From Vulcanimicrobiota bacterium (lineage in GTDB: Bacteria; Vulcanimicrobiota; Vulcanimicrobiia; Vulcanimicrobiales; Vulcanimicrobiaceae): a stretch of 33,549 nucleotides of DNA. Position 1 is the first letter of the stretch. Each line of letters starts with the position of its first letter. The notes below the pieces were generated by a model. It had not been told where the DNA came from and made no database searches. It worked only from the letters and a program-made list of their open reading frames with translations. Location of the stretch: contig PMHP01000188.1 of assembly GCA_003158195.1 (NCBI GenBank), positions 1 through 33,549 on the forward strand. The letters run 5' to 3'. The position numbers and the translations under genes were made by a program. Positions 22,941 through 31,464 of this stretch are shown piece after piece.

Positions 22941-23543
22941 GTGAACGCGTACCGCGTTCACGATCTCTTGCAGATCGATCCGGCCGTAGCAGGTCAATGG
23001 AGCGACGCGCCTTCGTGGGTCGGCTGCGCGCTCGAGCGAGCACCGTGGGTTGTCGTGCGCCGGACGGTCGCGCCGAATGGCATCGCGGTCGGCGTGCGCG
23101 GTTCCGGGCGCGGGCGGCGCTACGCCGCCGTGATAGCTCCGCAGGACGTGCGCGACGTGCGAGTGCCCGAAGATCTGATCGCTCGCGCGGACGGCGCGGG
23201 ACGTTTGGGACGGGCGTTTGGCGCCTGTTCGACGGGCGCGCGCGCGCATGGCTTGACGGTCGCGCCGATCGGTGCCTACGGTTTCGCATTAGCCAGCGGA
23301 TCGCCGGCGACGCACGCTCGCAGCGATCTCGATCTTCTCCTCCGCGCCGAAACGTTCGCGCTCGAATCCCTGCGCGCGTTCGCGGCCGCCTGCGCAAGCG
23401 TGACGAGCCGACTCGGGGTTGCAATCGACGTCGAGCTAGCGTTCGGCGCAAACGGCCTGGCATTAGCCGAAGTGCTCGCCGGCGGCGCCGCCGTCGTCGC
23501 GAAGACCCCGCACGGCCCCAAGTTCGTCGCGTGTTTGAAGTAA
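22941..23543 (+). CDS. mdcG: Malonate decarboxylase holo-ACP synthase (phosphoribosyl-dephospho-CoA transferase)
   Basis: This 200-residue nucleotidyltransferase-like enzyme attaches the prosthetic group to MdcC. The motif GSPATHARSDLDLLL gives the metal-binding Asp129 and Asp131, the DxD pair known in MdcG and related CitX-type chemistry. The start is GTG at 22941, one base after the mdcE stop, with GGTGAG before it. The larger frame from 22668 overlaps mdcE and is shadow sequence. Confidence 0.92.
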   Translation: MNAYRVHDLLQIDPAVAGQWSDAPSWVGCALERAPWVVVRRTVAPNGIAVGVRGSGRGRRYAAVIAPQDVRDVRVPEDLIARADGAGRLGRAFGACSTGARAHGLTVAPIGAYGFALASGSPATHARSDLDLLLRAETFALESLRAFAAACASVTSRLGVAIDVELAFGANGLALAEVLAGGAAVVAKTPHGPKFVACLK

Positions 23544-24319
23544 CGACCCTTTCTGGGGCGGCGACACGTGCATTGCTCGATGAGCTCGACACGACGCCGA
23601 AGCCGGGCCTGGTCGATCGCGACGGAAGCGGGGCGCACGCCGACCTCTCCTTCTCGCGTCTTCATGCATCGGCGCTGGCGCTCGAGCCCGTGTTCGCGAA
23701 GCTCGCGGACGTCGCTGCCGGGGAACAACCTTCGCGCGAGCTTCGCGAAGAGATCGGCGAGATCGGGCGCCACGGCGAACGCGCGATGCTGCGTGAAAGC
23801 GGCGGCACCAACACGCATCGCGGCGCGCTTTGGGCGCTAGGGCTGCTCGTCGCCGCCGCGGCGTCGACGAGGGCCCGAGATGCCGATGCGATCGCGGAAC
23901 GCGCGGGCGAGTTCGCACGCCTGCCGGATCGATTCGCTCGCTACGGGCATTCCCACGGGCGCATCGCCAACAGACGCTTCGGAGCGCGCGGCGCGCGCGG
24001 CGAGGCCGCGGCTGGATTTCCGCAGGTCGTGCGGGTCGCGCTGCCGGCGCTGCGCCGCGGCGTCGCGCCGCCCGATGTCTTGTTGCGCATCCTCGCGACG
24101 CTCGACGACACCTGTCTGTTGCATCGCGGCGGCGCTGCGGCCCTGACCGTCGCGCGCCGCGGGGCACGCGAGAGTCTGCGCGCCGGCGGCATTGCGACGC
24201 ACCGCGGCCGCGCCGCGCTCGAGCGGCTCGACTCCGCACTGCTCGCGCGCAACGCCTCGCCGGGCGGCTGTGCGGACGTGCTCGCCGCAGCCTTCTTCGT
24301 GCACGCGATCGCGGGATGA
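23531..24319 (+). CDS. mdcB: Triphosphoribosyl-dephospho-CoA synthase
   Basis: This 262-residue CitG/MdcB-family enzyme makes 2'-(5''-triphosphoribosyl)-3'-dephospho-CoA from dephospho-CoA and ATP, the precursor used by MdcG. Family motifs are TPKPGLVD (22-29) with GAHADLSF, and GGTNTHRGALWALG from about residue 91. The GTG at 23531 overlaps the end of mdcG by 13 bases, the longest overlap in the operon. In Klebsiella mdcB follows mdcA; here it sits between mdcG and mdcH. Confidence 0.93.
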   Translation: MFEVTTLSGAATRALLDELDTTPKPGLVDRDGSGAHADLSFSRLHASALALEPVFAKLADVAAGEQPSRELREEIGEIGRHGERAMLRESGGTNTHRGALWALGLLVAAAASTRARDADAIAERAGEFARLPDRFARYGHSHGRIANRRFGARGARGEAAAGFPQVVRVALPALRRGVAPPDVLLRILATLDDTCLLHRGGAAALTVARRGARESLRAGGIATHRGRAALERLDSALLARNASPGGCADVLAAAFFVHAIAG

Positions 24320-25233
24320 TCGCGCTGTTGTGCCCCGGTCAAGGCTCGCAGCGCCCCGGTTCTCTTCATGCGGCCGCACGGCTGGCGCACGGAGCTGCGC
24401 TCCTCGACGAGGCTTCCGAGCTTCTCGAGGTCGACGTTTTGAGTGAAGACGATGAGCCGGCGCTTTTGCGAACCGACGTTGTCCAGCGCAATACGTTTCT
24501 CGCGAGCGTGGCTAGCGCGCGCGCGCTCGAGGATGCGGGGCTGCGCACCGCAGCAGTCGCAGGGCACTCGATCGGTGCATTCGCGGCCGCGGTAGCGGCC
24601 CGCGCGCTCGAATTTCCCGATGCGCTAAAGCTCGTCGACTTGCGCGGTCGCGCGATGGGTGCGGCCTTCGGCTCCGGGCACGCGATGGGTGTCGTCAGCG
24701 GCCTCGACGAACGCGCCGTCAGCGCAATCGCGCAACAGGTCCCGGGCGTTTTCGTTTCCGCCGAGAACGCGCCCGATCAAATCACCATAGCCGGCACGAG
24801 CGCCGGCGTGGATCGCACGCTCGCGGCAGCGCACGCGCAGGGAGCGCGGACGGCCCGCCGGCTCGAGGTGACCGTCCCGTCGCATACGCCGCTGATGAAT
24901 CCGGTCCGCGATCTCTTGCGCGAGGCGGTGCGCCGGGTCCCATTTCACCGCCCGATCGTGCCGTACGCGGCGAATTGCGATGGGCGCGCGAAATTCGAGG
25001 GCGCCGATGTCGCAGCCGACCTTGCCGAGAGCGTCGCGCTTCCCGTGCGCTGGTTCGAGGCGACGCAGATGCTCTACGAGCGCGGCGCACGAACCTTCGT
25101 CGAAACGCTTCCGGGTGACACGCTCGCGACGCTGGCCGCCGCCACTTTCCCGGGCGCAATCGCCGTGTCGGTCGAGCAAAGCGGGATTGCCGGCGCGCTC
25201 GAACGGGCACGAGTCGCGCAGAAAGACACCTAG
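24316..25233 (+). CDS. mdcH: Malonyl-CoA:ACP transacylase of malonate decarboxylase
   Basis: This 305-residue FabD-like acyltransferase primes the carrier by loading malonyl from malonyl-CoA on the decarboxylase ACP. It has the opening PGQGSQ, nucleophile Ser85 in GHSIG, the LRGRAM arginine segment and His190 in VPSHTPLM. The ATG at 24316 overlaps the mdcB stop (ATGA). Last gene of the operon: the next gene is 63 bases on, and a weak GC-rich hairpin followed by ATTTTT (about 25255-25276) may end the transcript. Confidence 0.93.
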   Translation: MIALLCPGQGSQRPGSLHAAARLAHGAALLDEASELLEVDVLSEDDEPALLRTDVVQRNTFLASVASARALEDAGLRTAAVAGHSIGAFAAAVAARALEFPDALKLVDLRGRAMGAAFGSGHAMGVVSGLDERAVSAIAQQVPGVFVSAENAPDQITIAGTSAGVDRTLAAAHAQGARTARRLEVTVPSHTPLMNPVRDLLREAVRRVPFHRPIVPYAANCDGRAKFEGADVAADLAESVALPVRWFEATQMLYERGARTFVETLPGDTLATLAAATFPGAIAVSVEQSGIAGALERARVAQKDT

Positions 25234-25296
25234 TCAAACGCGCAAAAACAGACCAGGCGCCAGGCCGGCATTTTTGCTGTCCGAAGGGAGGCCGCC

Positions 25297-26007
25297 ATGA
25301 AGCCGACACCCTCGCCGCAGGTCTACGCACGGGCGGCGGGACTGCTCTACCTCGTCGAAATCGCCTTAGCATTTGCCGTGAATCCCGTGTGGTCGAAGCT
25401 CTTCGGCGCCGGCGGCGTTTCGGTGAGCGCGGCGCAAATTGCAGCACCACTCTCGCCCTGGCGATTGGCCTTCGCCGGCGAGGTGTTGACGTACGTGTGC
25501 TACGCTGCGATCGCCGCTCTCTTCTATGCCTTGCTGCGCCCGGTCGACGCGACGCTCGCCGTCCTGTCGGCCTTCCTCATGTTGGCCCACGCCGCGATCG
25601 GCGCGGCGAGCGCCCTGGGACGGCTCGCGGCGCTGCTGCTGCTCGGCGGATCGGCCGGCCTCGCAGCGATCGACGCACGGCAGCTCCACGCGATGGCTTC
25701 GCTTGCGCTCCAGTTACACAACGACGGCCATGACGTGGGACTGGTCTTTTTCGCTTTTCATTGCGCGGTGCTCGGCTATCTGATCTACCGATCCGGATAT
25801 CTTCCGAAGGCCTTCGGCGTGCTCTTCGCTTTGGCATCGATCTGTCTGCTGACGAGTGTCGCCACGAGCTTCCTCGTCCCGGCGATCAATGCGGCGATCT
25901 TCCCTGCGATCGTTTTGCCGCTTTTCCTAACGCAACTGTTCTTCGCGTTGTGGCTTACGATTATCGGCGTCAACGTTCGGCGGTGGCCGATCGAATTTTC
26001 ATCCTGA
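25297..26007 (+). CDS. DUF4386-like integral membrane protein
   Basis: This 236-residue protein has six or seven predicted membrane helices. The layout (short N-terminus, GLLYLVEIALAFA, central YALLRPVD, LQLHNDGHDVGLVFFAFHC, then GYLPKAFGVL) matches DUF4386 proteins, whose function is unknown. A strong GAAGGGAGG ribosome site precedes the ATG. It lies 63 bases downstream of mdcH and could be read through from it, but nothing links it to malonate. Its end overlaps the end of the convergent MFS gene by nine bases. Confidence 0.82.
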   Translation: MKPTPSPQVYARAAGLLYLVEIALAFAVNPVWSKLFGAGGVSVSAAQIAAPLSPWRLAFAGEVLTYVCYAAIAALFYALLRPVDATLAVLSAFLMLAHAAIGAASALGRLAALLLLGGSAGLAAIDARQLHAMASLALQLHNDGHDVGLVFFAFHCAVLGYLIYRSGYLPKAFGVLFALASICLLTSVATSFLVPAINAAIFPAIVLPLFLTQLFFALWLTIIGVNVRRWPIEFSS

Positions 26008-27453
26008 CATCGCCTTAGCGGATCGCTGCGGTGACGCGCTGAGCGGTGCGGCAATGTCCTCGAGGCGGCGGCGGGCGGCTTCCACGCCGTAACGCAGTTC
26101 GAGCGCGGCGGCCACCAGCATGACGAACGCACCCAAGAGATAGCCGTCGAAGACGCGGTCGGGTGATTTGGTCGCGATCAGCGCGCCGAAGAGTGCCGGC
26201 GCGAGCGCGCCGCCTGCGAATGTGCCGGCGGCATAGACAAGCGCAATCGCCATCGCGCGGATTTCGAGGGGAAAGGTCTCGCTGACCGTGAGGTATGCTG
26301 CGCTCGCGCCCGCGGACGCGAAGAAGAACACGATGCACCAGCAGAGCGTGATCGAGCGAGCGTCCAACATCCCGCGCACGAACAAGACGCCCGTCGCGAT
26401 CAGGAGCACGCCCGAGAGGGCATACGTCGCGGCAATCATCGGCTTGCGTCCGATCGAGTCGAAGAGATGGCCGAGGACGAGCGGCCCCAAAAGATTACCG
26501 AGCGCGAACGGGAAGATGTAGTAGCCGACGCTCTGCGCCGGTACGCCGAAGAACGTCGCGAGCACGAGCGATTCGGTGAAAAAGATCGCGTTGTAGAGAA
26601 ACGCCTGCGAAATCATAAGCGCGAGCGCGACGAACGTCCGCTGCGGATACGTGCGGATCATCGTGCGCCACACGTCCGCCAGGCCGTGACGTCGCTCGAG
26701 ATCGATCGCGATGACGCCCTGGGGCTCGGGCAGCACGCACCCGCCGAGCCCGCGACGCACGCGGTCCTCGATTGCACTCGTCACGCGCTCGGCTTCTTCG
26801 GATTGCCCGTGCGTCAGAAGCCAGCGCGGGCTCTCCGGAATCGCGCGTCTTACGAAGACGATCGCGAGCGCGAGCACCGCGCCGATCGCGAAGGCGATGC
26901 GCCAACCGTAGCGTTGATCGACGACGTGCGGGTCGAGCAGCGGTATGCTGGCTGCGCTACCGAGGATCGCGCCGAACCAAAACGTTCCGTTGATCGCGAG
27001 GTCGACCCAGCCGCGCCGCGCGGCGGGGATAAGTTCGTCGATCGTCGAGTTGATCGCCGAATACTCGCCCCCGATGCCGAGCCCGGTCAAGAAACGGAAG
27101 AACATGAAGCTCGCAAAGTCCCATGACGTCGCCGTCAGCAAGGTCGCGCATAAGTACCAGACGAGCGTCACCAAGAAAAGGCGTTTTCGGCCGTAACGGT
27201 CGGTGAGGTAGCCGAATCCGAGCGCGCCCGTTACCGCGCCCACCAGATATGCGCTCGCACTCAGTCCGACTTGCGTCGCCGAGAGGCCGAGCGTCGTGGC
27301 GTCCTGCAAGCGTGCGCCGATCGAGCCGACGATCGTCACCTCGAGGCCGTCGAGGATCCACGTGATGCCGAGGCCAATCACGACCGTCCAGTGCCAGCCG
27401 CTCCACGGCAGCCGGTCGAGCCGGTGCGGGATGCCGGTACGCAGCTCTGCCAC
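25999..27453 (-). CDS. MFS transporter, metabolite/sugar-type
   Basis: This 484-residue protein has 12 predicted membrane helices. Motifs are GYLTDRYGRKR after helix 2, GLGIGGEYSAINS, PESPRWLL at the central loop and the repeated GHLFDSIGRKP in the second half, with ETFPLEIRAMAIA after helix 10. These fit the metabolite:H+ symporter or sugar porter branches; substrate cannot be named. The start is GTG at 27453, with GGCGG upstream. It is divergent from the thioredoxin-like gene, with 94 bases between that hold a GTAAG-N4-CTTAC dyad. Confidence 0.87.
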   Translation of the reverse strand: MAELRTGIPHRLDRLPWSGWHWTVVIGLGITWILDGLEVTIVGSIGARLQDATTLGLSATQVGLSASAYLVGAVTGALGFGYLTDRYGRKRLFLVTLVWYLCATLLTATSWDFASFMFFRFLTGLGIGGEYSAINSTIDELIPAARRGWVDLAINGTFWFGAILGSAASIPLLDPHVVDQRYGWRIAFAIGAVLALAIVFVRRAIPESPRWLLTHGQSEEAERVTSAIEDRVRRGLGGCVLPEPQGVIAIDLERRHGLADVWRTMIRTYPQRTFVALALMISQAFLYNAIFFTESLVLATFFGVPAQSVGYYIFPFALGNLLGPLVLGHLFDSIGRKPMIAATYALSGVLLIATGVLFVRGMLDARSITLCWCIVFFFASAGASAAYLTVSETFPLEIRAMAIALVYAAGTFAGGALAPALFGALIATKSPDRVFDGYLLGAFVMLVAAALELRYGVEAARRRLEDIAAPLSASPQRSAKAMSG

Positions 27454-27488
27454 CCGCCGTCGTTCCCACGCGGGTCAGCGGTAAGCCT

Positions 27489-27502
27489 GTAAGTCGCCTT
27501 AC
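27489..27502. promoter_or_regulatory. GTAAG-N4-CTTAC dyad between MFS and thioredoxin-like genes
   Basis: Perfect 5-bp arms sit 36 bases upstream of the MFS start and 46 upstream of the thioredoxin-like start. A related 14-mer is at 11901-11914. A further GTAAG lies 8 bases to the left, so a direct repeat is also present. The regulator is unknown. Confidence 0.25.
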
Positions 27503-27547
27503 TCGACTTTCGCGCCGGGCGCGCTATGCTTGCTGCGGAGGCCCTTC

Positions 27548-28069
27548 ATGAAATTCACGCTCACGGTTGCGCTGATCGCAGCTGTCTTCATCCTTCGCGG
27601 TGCCGGCTTCGCGCCGCCCGCATCCGCCGCGCCGACCCTCGCGCCGCTCGTCGCCTACGGCGATTGGCTTTCCGCGCGACCCACAGCGAGCGATCTTGCC
27701 GGCAGGGTCGTCGTCGTCGACGTCTTCACGTTCGGCTGCTACAACTGCAAGAACGTCGCGCCCAACCTGCGCGCGCTGAACCGGCGGCACGATCCGCATC
27801 TGGCGATCGTCGGCGTGCACACCCCCGAGACGCCGTACGAAACCCAACGCAGCAACGTCGTCACGAACCTTGCAGCCCAAGGCATTGTCTGGCCCGTCGC
27901 GATCGACAACGCCCACACGCTGTGGAACGCCTACGGCATCGAATCCTGGCCGACTCAGCTCATCTTCGACAAACACGGAACCCTGCGCAAAACGATCGTC
28001 GGCGACTCCCAAGACCAAGCCCTCAACGACGCCGTCGCCCAACTGCTAGCAGAAAACGTGTCACCCTGA
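27548..28069 (+). CDS. Exported thioredoxin-like protein
   Basis: This 173-residue protein has a signal peptide (about 1-28, ending ASA), then a thioredoxin fold with the redox pair Cys64-Cys67 in TFGCYNCKNV. The cis-proline region is ESWPTQLIF. It resembles the C-terminal domain of DipZ and other NHL/thioredoxin proteins and probably acts in periplasmic disulfide exchange or peroxide reduction. GGAGG is six bases before the ATG at 27548; an upstream TTG at 27530 lacks a site. The last residues (VSP and the stop) are encoded by the left end of a dispersed repeat, so the original C-terminus may have been replaced. Confidence 0.85.
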   Translation: MKFTLTVALIAAVFILRGAGFAPPASAAPTLAPLVAYGDWLSARPTASDLAGRVVVVDVFTFGCYNCKNVAPNLRALNRRHDPHLAIVGVHTPETPYETQRSNVVTNLAAQGIVWPVAIDNAHTLWNAYGIESWPTQLIFDKHGTLRKTIVGDSQDQALNDAVAQLLAENVSP

Positions 28070-28190
28070 GCGAAGCGGCGCAGCCGCGCAGTCGAAGGGC
28101 CGACGGTGCACGGCGATATCCCGTCGACGCTTCGACTGCGCGCCGGAGCCTGTCCTGAGCCTGCGAAGGGGCGCTCCGCTCAGCGTGAAG
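28060..28190. repeat. Dispersed REP/MITE-like repeat, copy 2
   Basis: The left end TCACCCTGAGC and the right end GCTCAGCGTGA are inverted with one mismatch. Inner parts include CGCGCAGTCGAAGGGC and CTTCGACTGCGCGCC, also inverted. It fills the entire gap between two convergent genes: it supplies the stop codon of the thioredoxin-like gene and ends one base before the aceA stop. It probably folds into a long hairpin and could act as a two-way terminator. Confidence 0.8.
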
Positions 28191-29492
28191 CTAGTGGGCG
28201 GCGGCGGTTTCGAACTGGGCTTCTTCGGTTGAGCCGTGGAGGGCGGTCGTCGACGATTTGCCCTCGGCGACGACCTGGGCGATCTCGTCGAAGTAGCCGG
28301 CGCCGACTTCGCGCTGGTGGCGGGTCGCCGTATAGCCGGATTCCTCGGCAGCAAACTCTTCCTGCTGCAGCTCCGAGTACGCGGCCATCCCGCGCACCTT
28401 GTAGTCCTTCGCGAGTTGGAACATCGAGTGGTTCAGCACGTGGAAGCCGGCAAGGGTGATGAACTGGAACTTGTAGCCCATCGCCGCGAGCTGCTGCTGG
28501 AACGTCGCGATGTCGCTTTCGGAAAGCTTGAGCTTCCAATTGAATGACGGCGAGCAGTTGTAGGCGAGCAATTTGCCCGGGAATTTGGCGCGGATTCCGT
28601 CGGCGAAACGCTGCGCGTCGGCGATGTTGGGCTCCGAAGTCTCGCACCAGATGAGGTCGGCGTAGGGCGCGTAGGCGAGCCCGCGCGAGATCGCCATGTC
28701 GAGACCACCCTTGCCGTTCTTGAGACGGAAGAAGCCTTCTTCGGTCCGTTCGTCGGTGATGTACGGGCGGTCGTACGGGTCGGCGTCGCCGGTGATCAGC
28801 TGCGCGGCGTCGGCATCGGTGCGCGCGACGATGATCGTCGCGACGCCGAGCAAGTCGGCCGCGAGCCGTGCGGAGACGAGATTCTGCACGGCAAGCTTCG
28901 TGGGCAGGAGCACCTTGCCGCCCATGTGCCCGCATTTCTTGGCGCTCGCGAGCTGGTCTTCGAGGTGGATGCCGGCCGCGCCGGCTTCGATAAAGGACTT
29001 GACGATTTCGTGCACGTTGAGCGCGCCGCCGAAGCCGGCTTCGGCGTCAGCGAGAATCGGCAAGAAGTAGTCGACGTCACCCTTGCCTTCCATCGTTTGG
29101 ATCTGATCCGCACGCTGGAATGCGTTGTTGATCCGCTTCACGAGCGCGGGCGCCGAATTCGCCGGATAGAGGCTTTGGTCGGGATAGGTTTGCGCGGCGA
29201 GATTCGCATCGGCGGCGACTTGCCAGCCGGAGAGGTAGATCGCGGTCAGTCCGGCTTTAGCCGCTTGAACCGCCTGGCCGCCGGTCAGCGTGCCCAAGGT
29301 GGCAACATACGGCTCGCTCGCGAGCGACTTCCAGAGCCGATTCGCTCCCAGGCGGGCGAGCGTGTAATCGATATGCACGGAACCGCGAAGACGAACGACG
29401 TCCTCGCCGTTATACGGTCGCTTGATCCCAGCCCAGCGCGGATCCGATTCCCACATCAATGCGAGCTGCTTGGCATCGGTGAACTCTGGCAC
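28191..29492 (-). CDS. aceA: Isocitrate lyase
   Basis: This 433-residue enzyme splits isocitrate to succinate and glyoxylate, the first step of the glyoxylate shunt for growth on C2 units. The catalytic Cys187 lies in KKCGHMGGK. Other marks are [28 protein letters not shown], the Mg site around DAEAGFGG and YNCSPSFNW. The GTG at 29492 gives a family-like N-terminus ending in [14 protein letters not shown]. An ATG at 29543 would add 17 residues but has no ribosome site and would sit in a hairpin. Malate synthase is not in the window. It fits acetyl-CoA supply from malonate and acyl-CoA catabolism nearby. Confidence 0.95.
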   Translation of the reverse strand: MPEFTDAKQLALMWESDPRWAGIKRPYNGEDVVRLRGSVHIDYTLARLGANRLWKSLASEPYVATLGTLTGGQAVQAAKAGLTAIYLSGWQVAADANLAAQTYPDQSLYPANSAPALVKRINNAFQRADQIQTMEGKGDVDYFLPILADAEAGFGGALNVHEIVKSFIEAGAAGIHLEDQLASAKKCGHMGGKVLLPTKLAVQNLVSARLAADLLGVATIIVARTDADAAQLITGDADPYDRPYITDERTEEGFFRLKNGKGGLDMAISRGLAYAPYADLIWCETSEPNIADAQRFADGIRAKFPGKLLAYNCSPSFNWKLKLSESDIATFQQQLAAMGYKFQFITLAGFHVLNHSMFQLAKDYKVRGMAAYSELQQEEFAAEESGYTATRHQREVGAGYFDEIAQVVAEGKSSTTALHGSTEEAQFETAAAH

Positions 29493-29543
29493 GGCGGCTT
29501 TTCGTCCTCTCAAGAGCGGGGGTGGAGAATACGGTCTACCCAT

Positions 29544-29588
29544 ATTGGGTGAGCAAGACCCAATCGATGGACCGGTGCGTTCCGCACC
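29544..29588 (-). promoter_or_regulatory. Structured leader upstream of aceA (two inverted repeats)
   Basis: ATTGGGT-N7-ACCCAAT (29544-29564) and GGTGCG-N3-CGCACC (29574-29588) are both perfect inverted repeats within 100 bases upstream of the aceA GTG. They may be operators or RNA hairpins controlling aceA. The rest of the 298-base gap to the acyl-CoA ligase holds the repeat at 29671-29763 and otherwise nothing I recognise. Confidence 0.4.
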
Positions 29589-29670
29589 TAATGGCGAAAA
29601 TCCCTGCTGGGACTCGTTCCGCGTTGTGAAATTGTGTTGCGGGCCTTTTGGCGCCGTGTAATGTCGCGAA

Positions 29671-29763
29671 TGTCACCCCGAGCTTGTCGAGGCGCCGACG
29701 GGATTTCGCCGACGCCGTTTGCCCTTCGACTGCGCGCCTTCGGCGCTCCGCTTCAGGGTGACA
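29671..29763. repeat. Dispersed REP/MITE-like repeat, copy 3
   Basis: Perfect 8-bp terminal inverted repeats, TGTCACCC (29671-29678) and GGGTGACA (29756-29763), bound a 93-bp unit. It contains GCCCTTCGACTGCGCGCC, the inverse of a block in copies 1 and 2. It lies between the acyl-CoA ligase stop and the aceA leader, so it may separate the two transcripts. Confidence 0.8.
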
Positions 29764-29790
29764 CCGCAGTGGCCGGAGGCCAGGCCTAAT

Positions 29791-31446
29791 TCAGGCTGAT
29801 GACGAGAGCAGGTCCCGGTATTTTTCGCGGAGCTCGCGTTTGAGGAACTTGCCGACTCCGGTGCGGGGGATGGCGTCGACGAAGATGATGCGGTCGGGGA
29901 CCATCCACTTGGCGATGCGTTCGCCCAACCACGCCTTTAATGAAGGTTCGTCGACCTGTTGACCGTCGCGTAGCGCGACGACGGCGACCGGGCGCTCGAC
30001 CCACTTCTCGTGGGGAAGGCCGATGACGGCGGCCTCGCGCACGGCGGGGTGGCCCATCAGGGTGTTCTCGAGATCGACGCTTGAGATCCACTCGCCCCCG
30101 GATTTCACGAGGTCTTTGGAACGGTCGACGAGCTGGAGATAGCCGAGCTCGTCCATCGTGCAGACGTCGCCGGTGTGGAACCAGCCGTCTTTGAAGCACG
30201 GCAGATCACTGCCGACGCGATAGTAGGAAGCGGTGACCGACGGACCGCGGACCCAGAGGTCGCCCGCGGTTTTGCCGTCGCGCGGGACGTCGTTACCGTT
30301 TTCGTCGAGGATCTTCCACGCGACCAGCGGGGCGAAGCGGCCCTGCTTGAGGCGCTTCTCGCGTTGCACGGCGTGCGGCGCATCGGCGAGTTCGGCGACG
30401 ATGCGCGAAACGGTTCCGATCGGGCTCATCTCCGTCATGCCCCACGCGTGGACGACGGAGATCCCGCGCTTGTCGAGATCGTCGTAGAGCGACGGCGGGA
30501 CGGCCGAACCGCCGATGACGAGCGTCTTCAGCGTCGGCAGGTACGCATCGTTCTTCTCGAGCAGATCGCGCACCGCAAGCCACACCGTCGGGACGCCGAG
30601 CGAGACCGTGACGGCCTCGGAGTTGACGAGGTCGACGACGCTTTGCGGGTCGAGCTTGGCGCCCGGCAACACGAGCTTCGCACCGATCATCGGGATGAGG
30701 TACGGTACGCCCCACGCGTTGACGTGGAACATCGGCACCACCGGCAGCACGGAGTCGCTCCCTTTGAAGCCGAGCGTTTCGCTGAGCCCGGCACAGAGCG
30801 CATGTAAGACGGTCGATCGATGGGTGAAGAGCACGCCTTTGGGATCGCCGGTCGTCGCCGAGGTATAGCACAGGATCGCTGCGCTTCGCTCGTCGACGTC
30901 AGGCCACGGGAACTCCTCCGGCTGCCCGGCGAGCAGCGCCTCGTAGTCGTCTGCGCCGGCGAGCGCATCGCTCTCGCCCATGACCACAAACGAAAAGTTC
31001 TTCTCGGCTTGCGTCGTTGCGCACGCGCGCGCGACGACCGGCGCAAGCGACGCATCGACGAAGACGAGCTTGTCGCCGGCGTGCTCGAACACCCACACGA
31101 CCTGTTCCGGAAAAAGCCGGATGTTCACCGTGTGCAGTATCGCGCCGATCATCGGCACCGCGTAGTAGAGTTCGAGGTGACGGTGCGTATTCCAGCCGAA
31201 GCTGGCCACGCGATCGCCCGGCTTGACCCCGAGCGCGACGAGCGCGTTCGCGAGTTGCGCGACCCGTTTGCCGAAATCGGCATACGTGTAGCGGAACGTC
31301 GTGCCGTCGTCGAGACGCGCGACGACCTGGCGCGAACCGTGGTTGCGCAAAACGTGTTCGAAGACCCAGCCGATGTTCAGCGGGACGTCCATCATCGTCC
31401 CGCCGAGCGTCGTCGAAAGATCCAAACGCGTGTCTAAGGTGTTCAT
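29791..31446 (-). CDS. Acyl-CoA ligase (AMP-forming; FadD/DmdB-like)
   Basis: This 551-residue ANL-superfamily enzyme activates a carboxylic acid with ATP to an acyl-AMP, then to acyl-CoA. The P-loop is [11 protein letters not shown] (194-204), with Ala in place of the usual first Gly. It also has GMTEMSP, the hinge [16 protein letters not shown] and the C-terminal catalytic Lys in [12 protein letters not shown]. Overall it resembles medium/long-chain ligases, including methylmercaptopropionate-CoA ligase DmdB. The DmdC-type dehydrogenase at 81-1904 is a possible partner. A CAGGAG ribosome site supports the ATG. It lies 18 bases after the DUF885 gene, likely one transcript. Confidence 0.92.
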   Translation of the reverse strand: MNTLDTRLDLSTTLGGTMMDVPLNIGWVFEHVLRNHGSRQVVARLDDGTTFRYTYADFGKRVAQLANALVALGVKPGDRVASFGWNTHRHLELYYAVPMIGAILHTVNIRLFPEQVVWVFEHAGDKLVFVDASLAPVVARACATTQAEKNFSFVVMGESDALAGADDYEALLAGQPEEFPWPDVDERSAAILCYTSATTGDPKGVLFTHRSTVLHALCAGLSETLGFKGSDSVLPVVPMFHVNAWGVPYLIPMIGAKLVLPGAKLDPQSVVDLVNSEAVTVSLGVPTVWLAVRDLLEKNDAYLPTLKTLVIGGSAVPPSLYDDLDKRGISVVHAWGMTEMSPIGTVSRIVAELADAPHAVQREKRLKQGRFAPLVAWKILDENGNDVPRDGKTAGDLWVRGPSVTASYYRVGSDLPCFKDGWFHTGDVCTMDELGYLQLVDRSKDLVKSGGEWISSVDLENTLMGHPAVREAAVIGLPHEKWVERPVAVVALRDGQQVDEPSLKAWLGERIAKWMVPDRIIFVDAIPRTGVGKFLKRELREKYRDLLSSSA

Positions 31447-31464
31447 GCGCGTCTCCTGTGAGCG

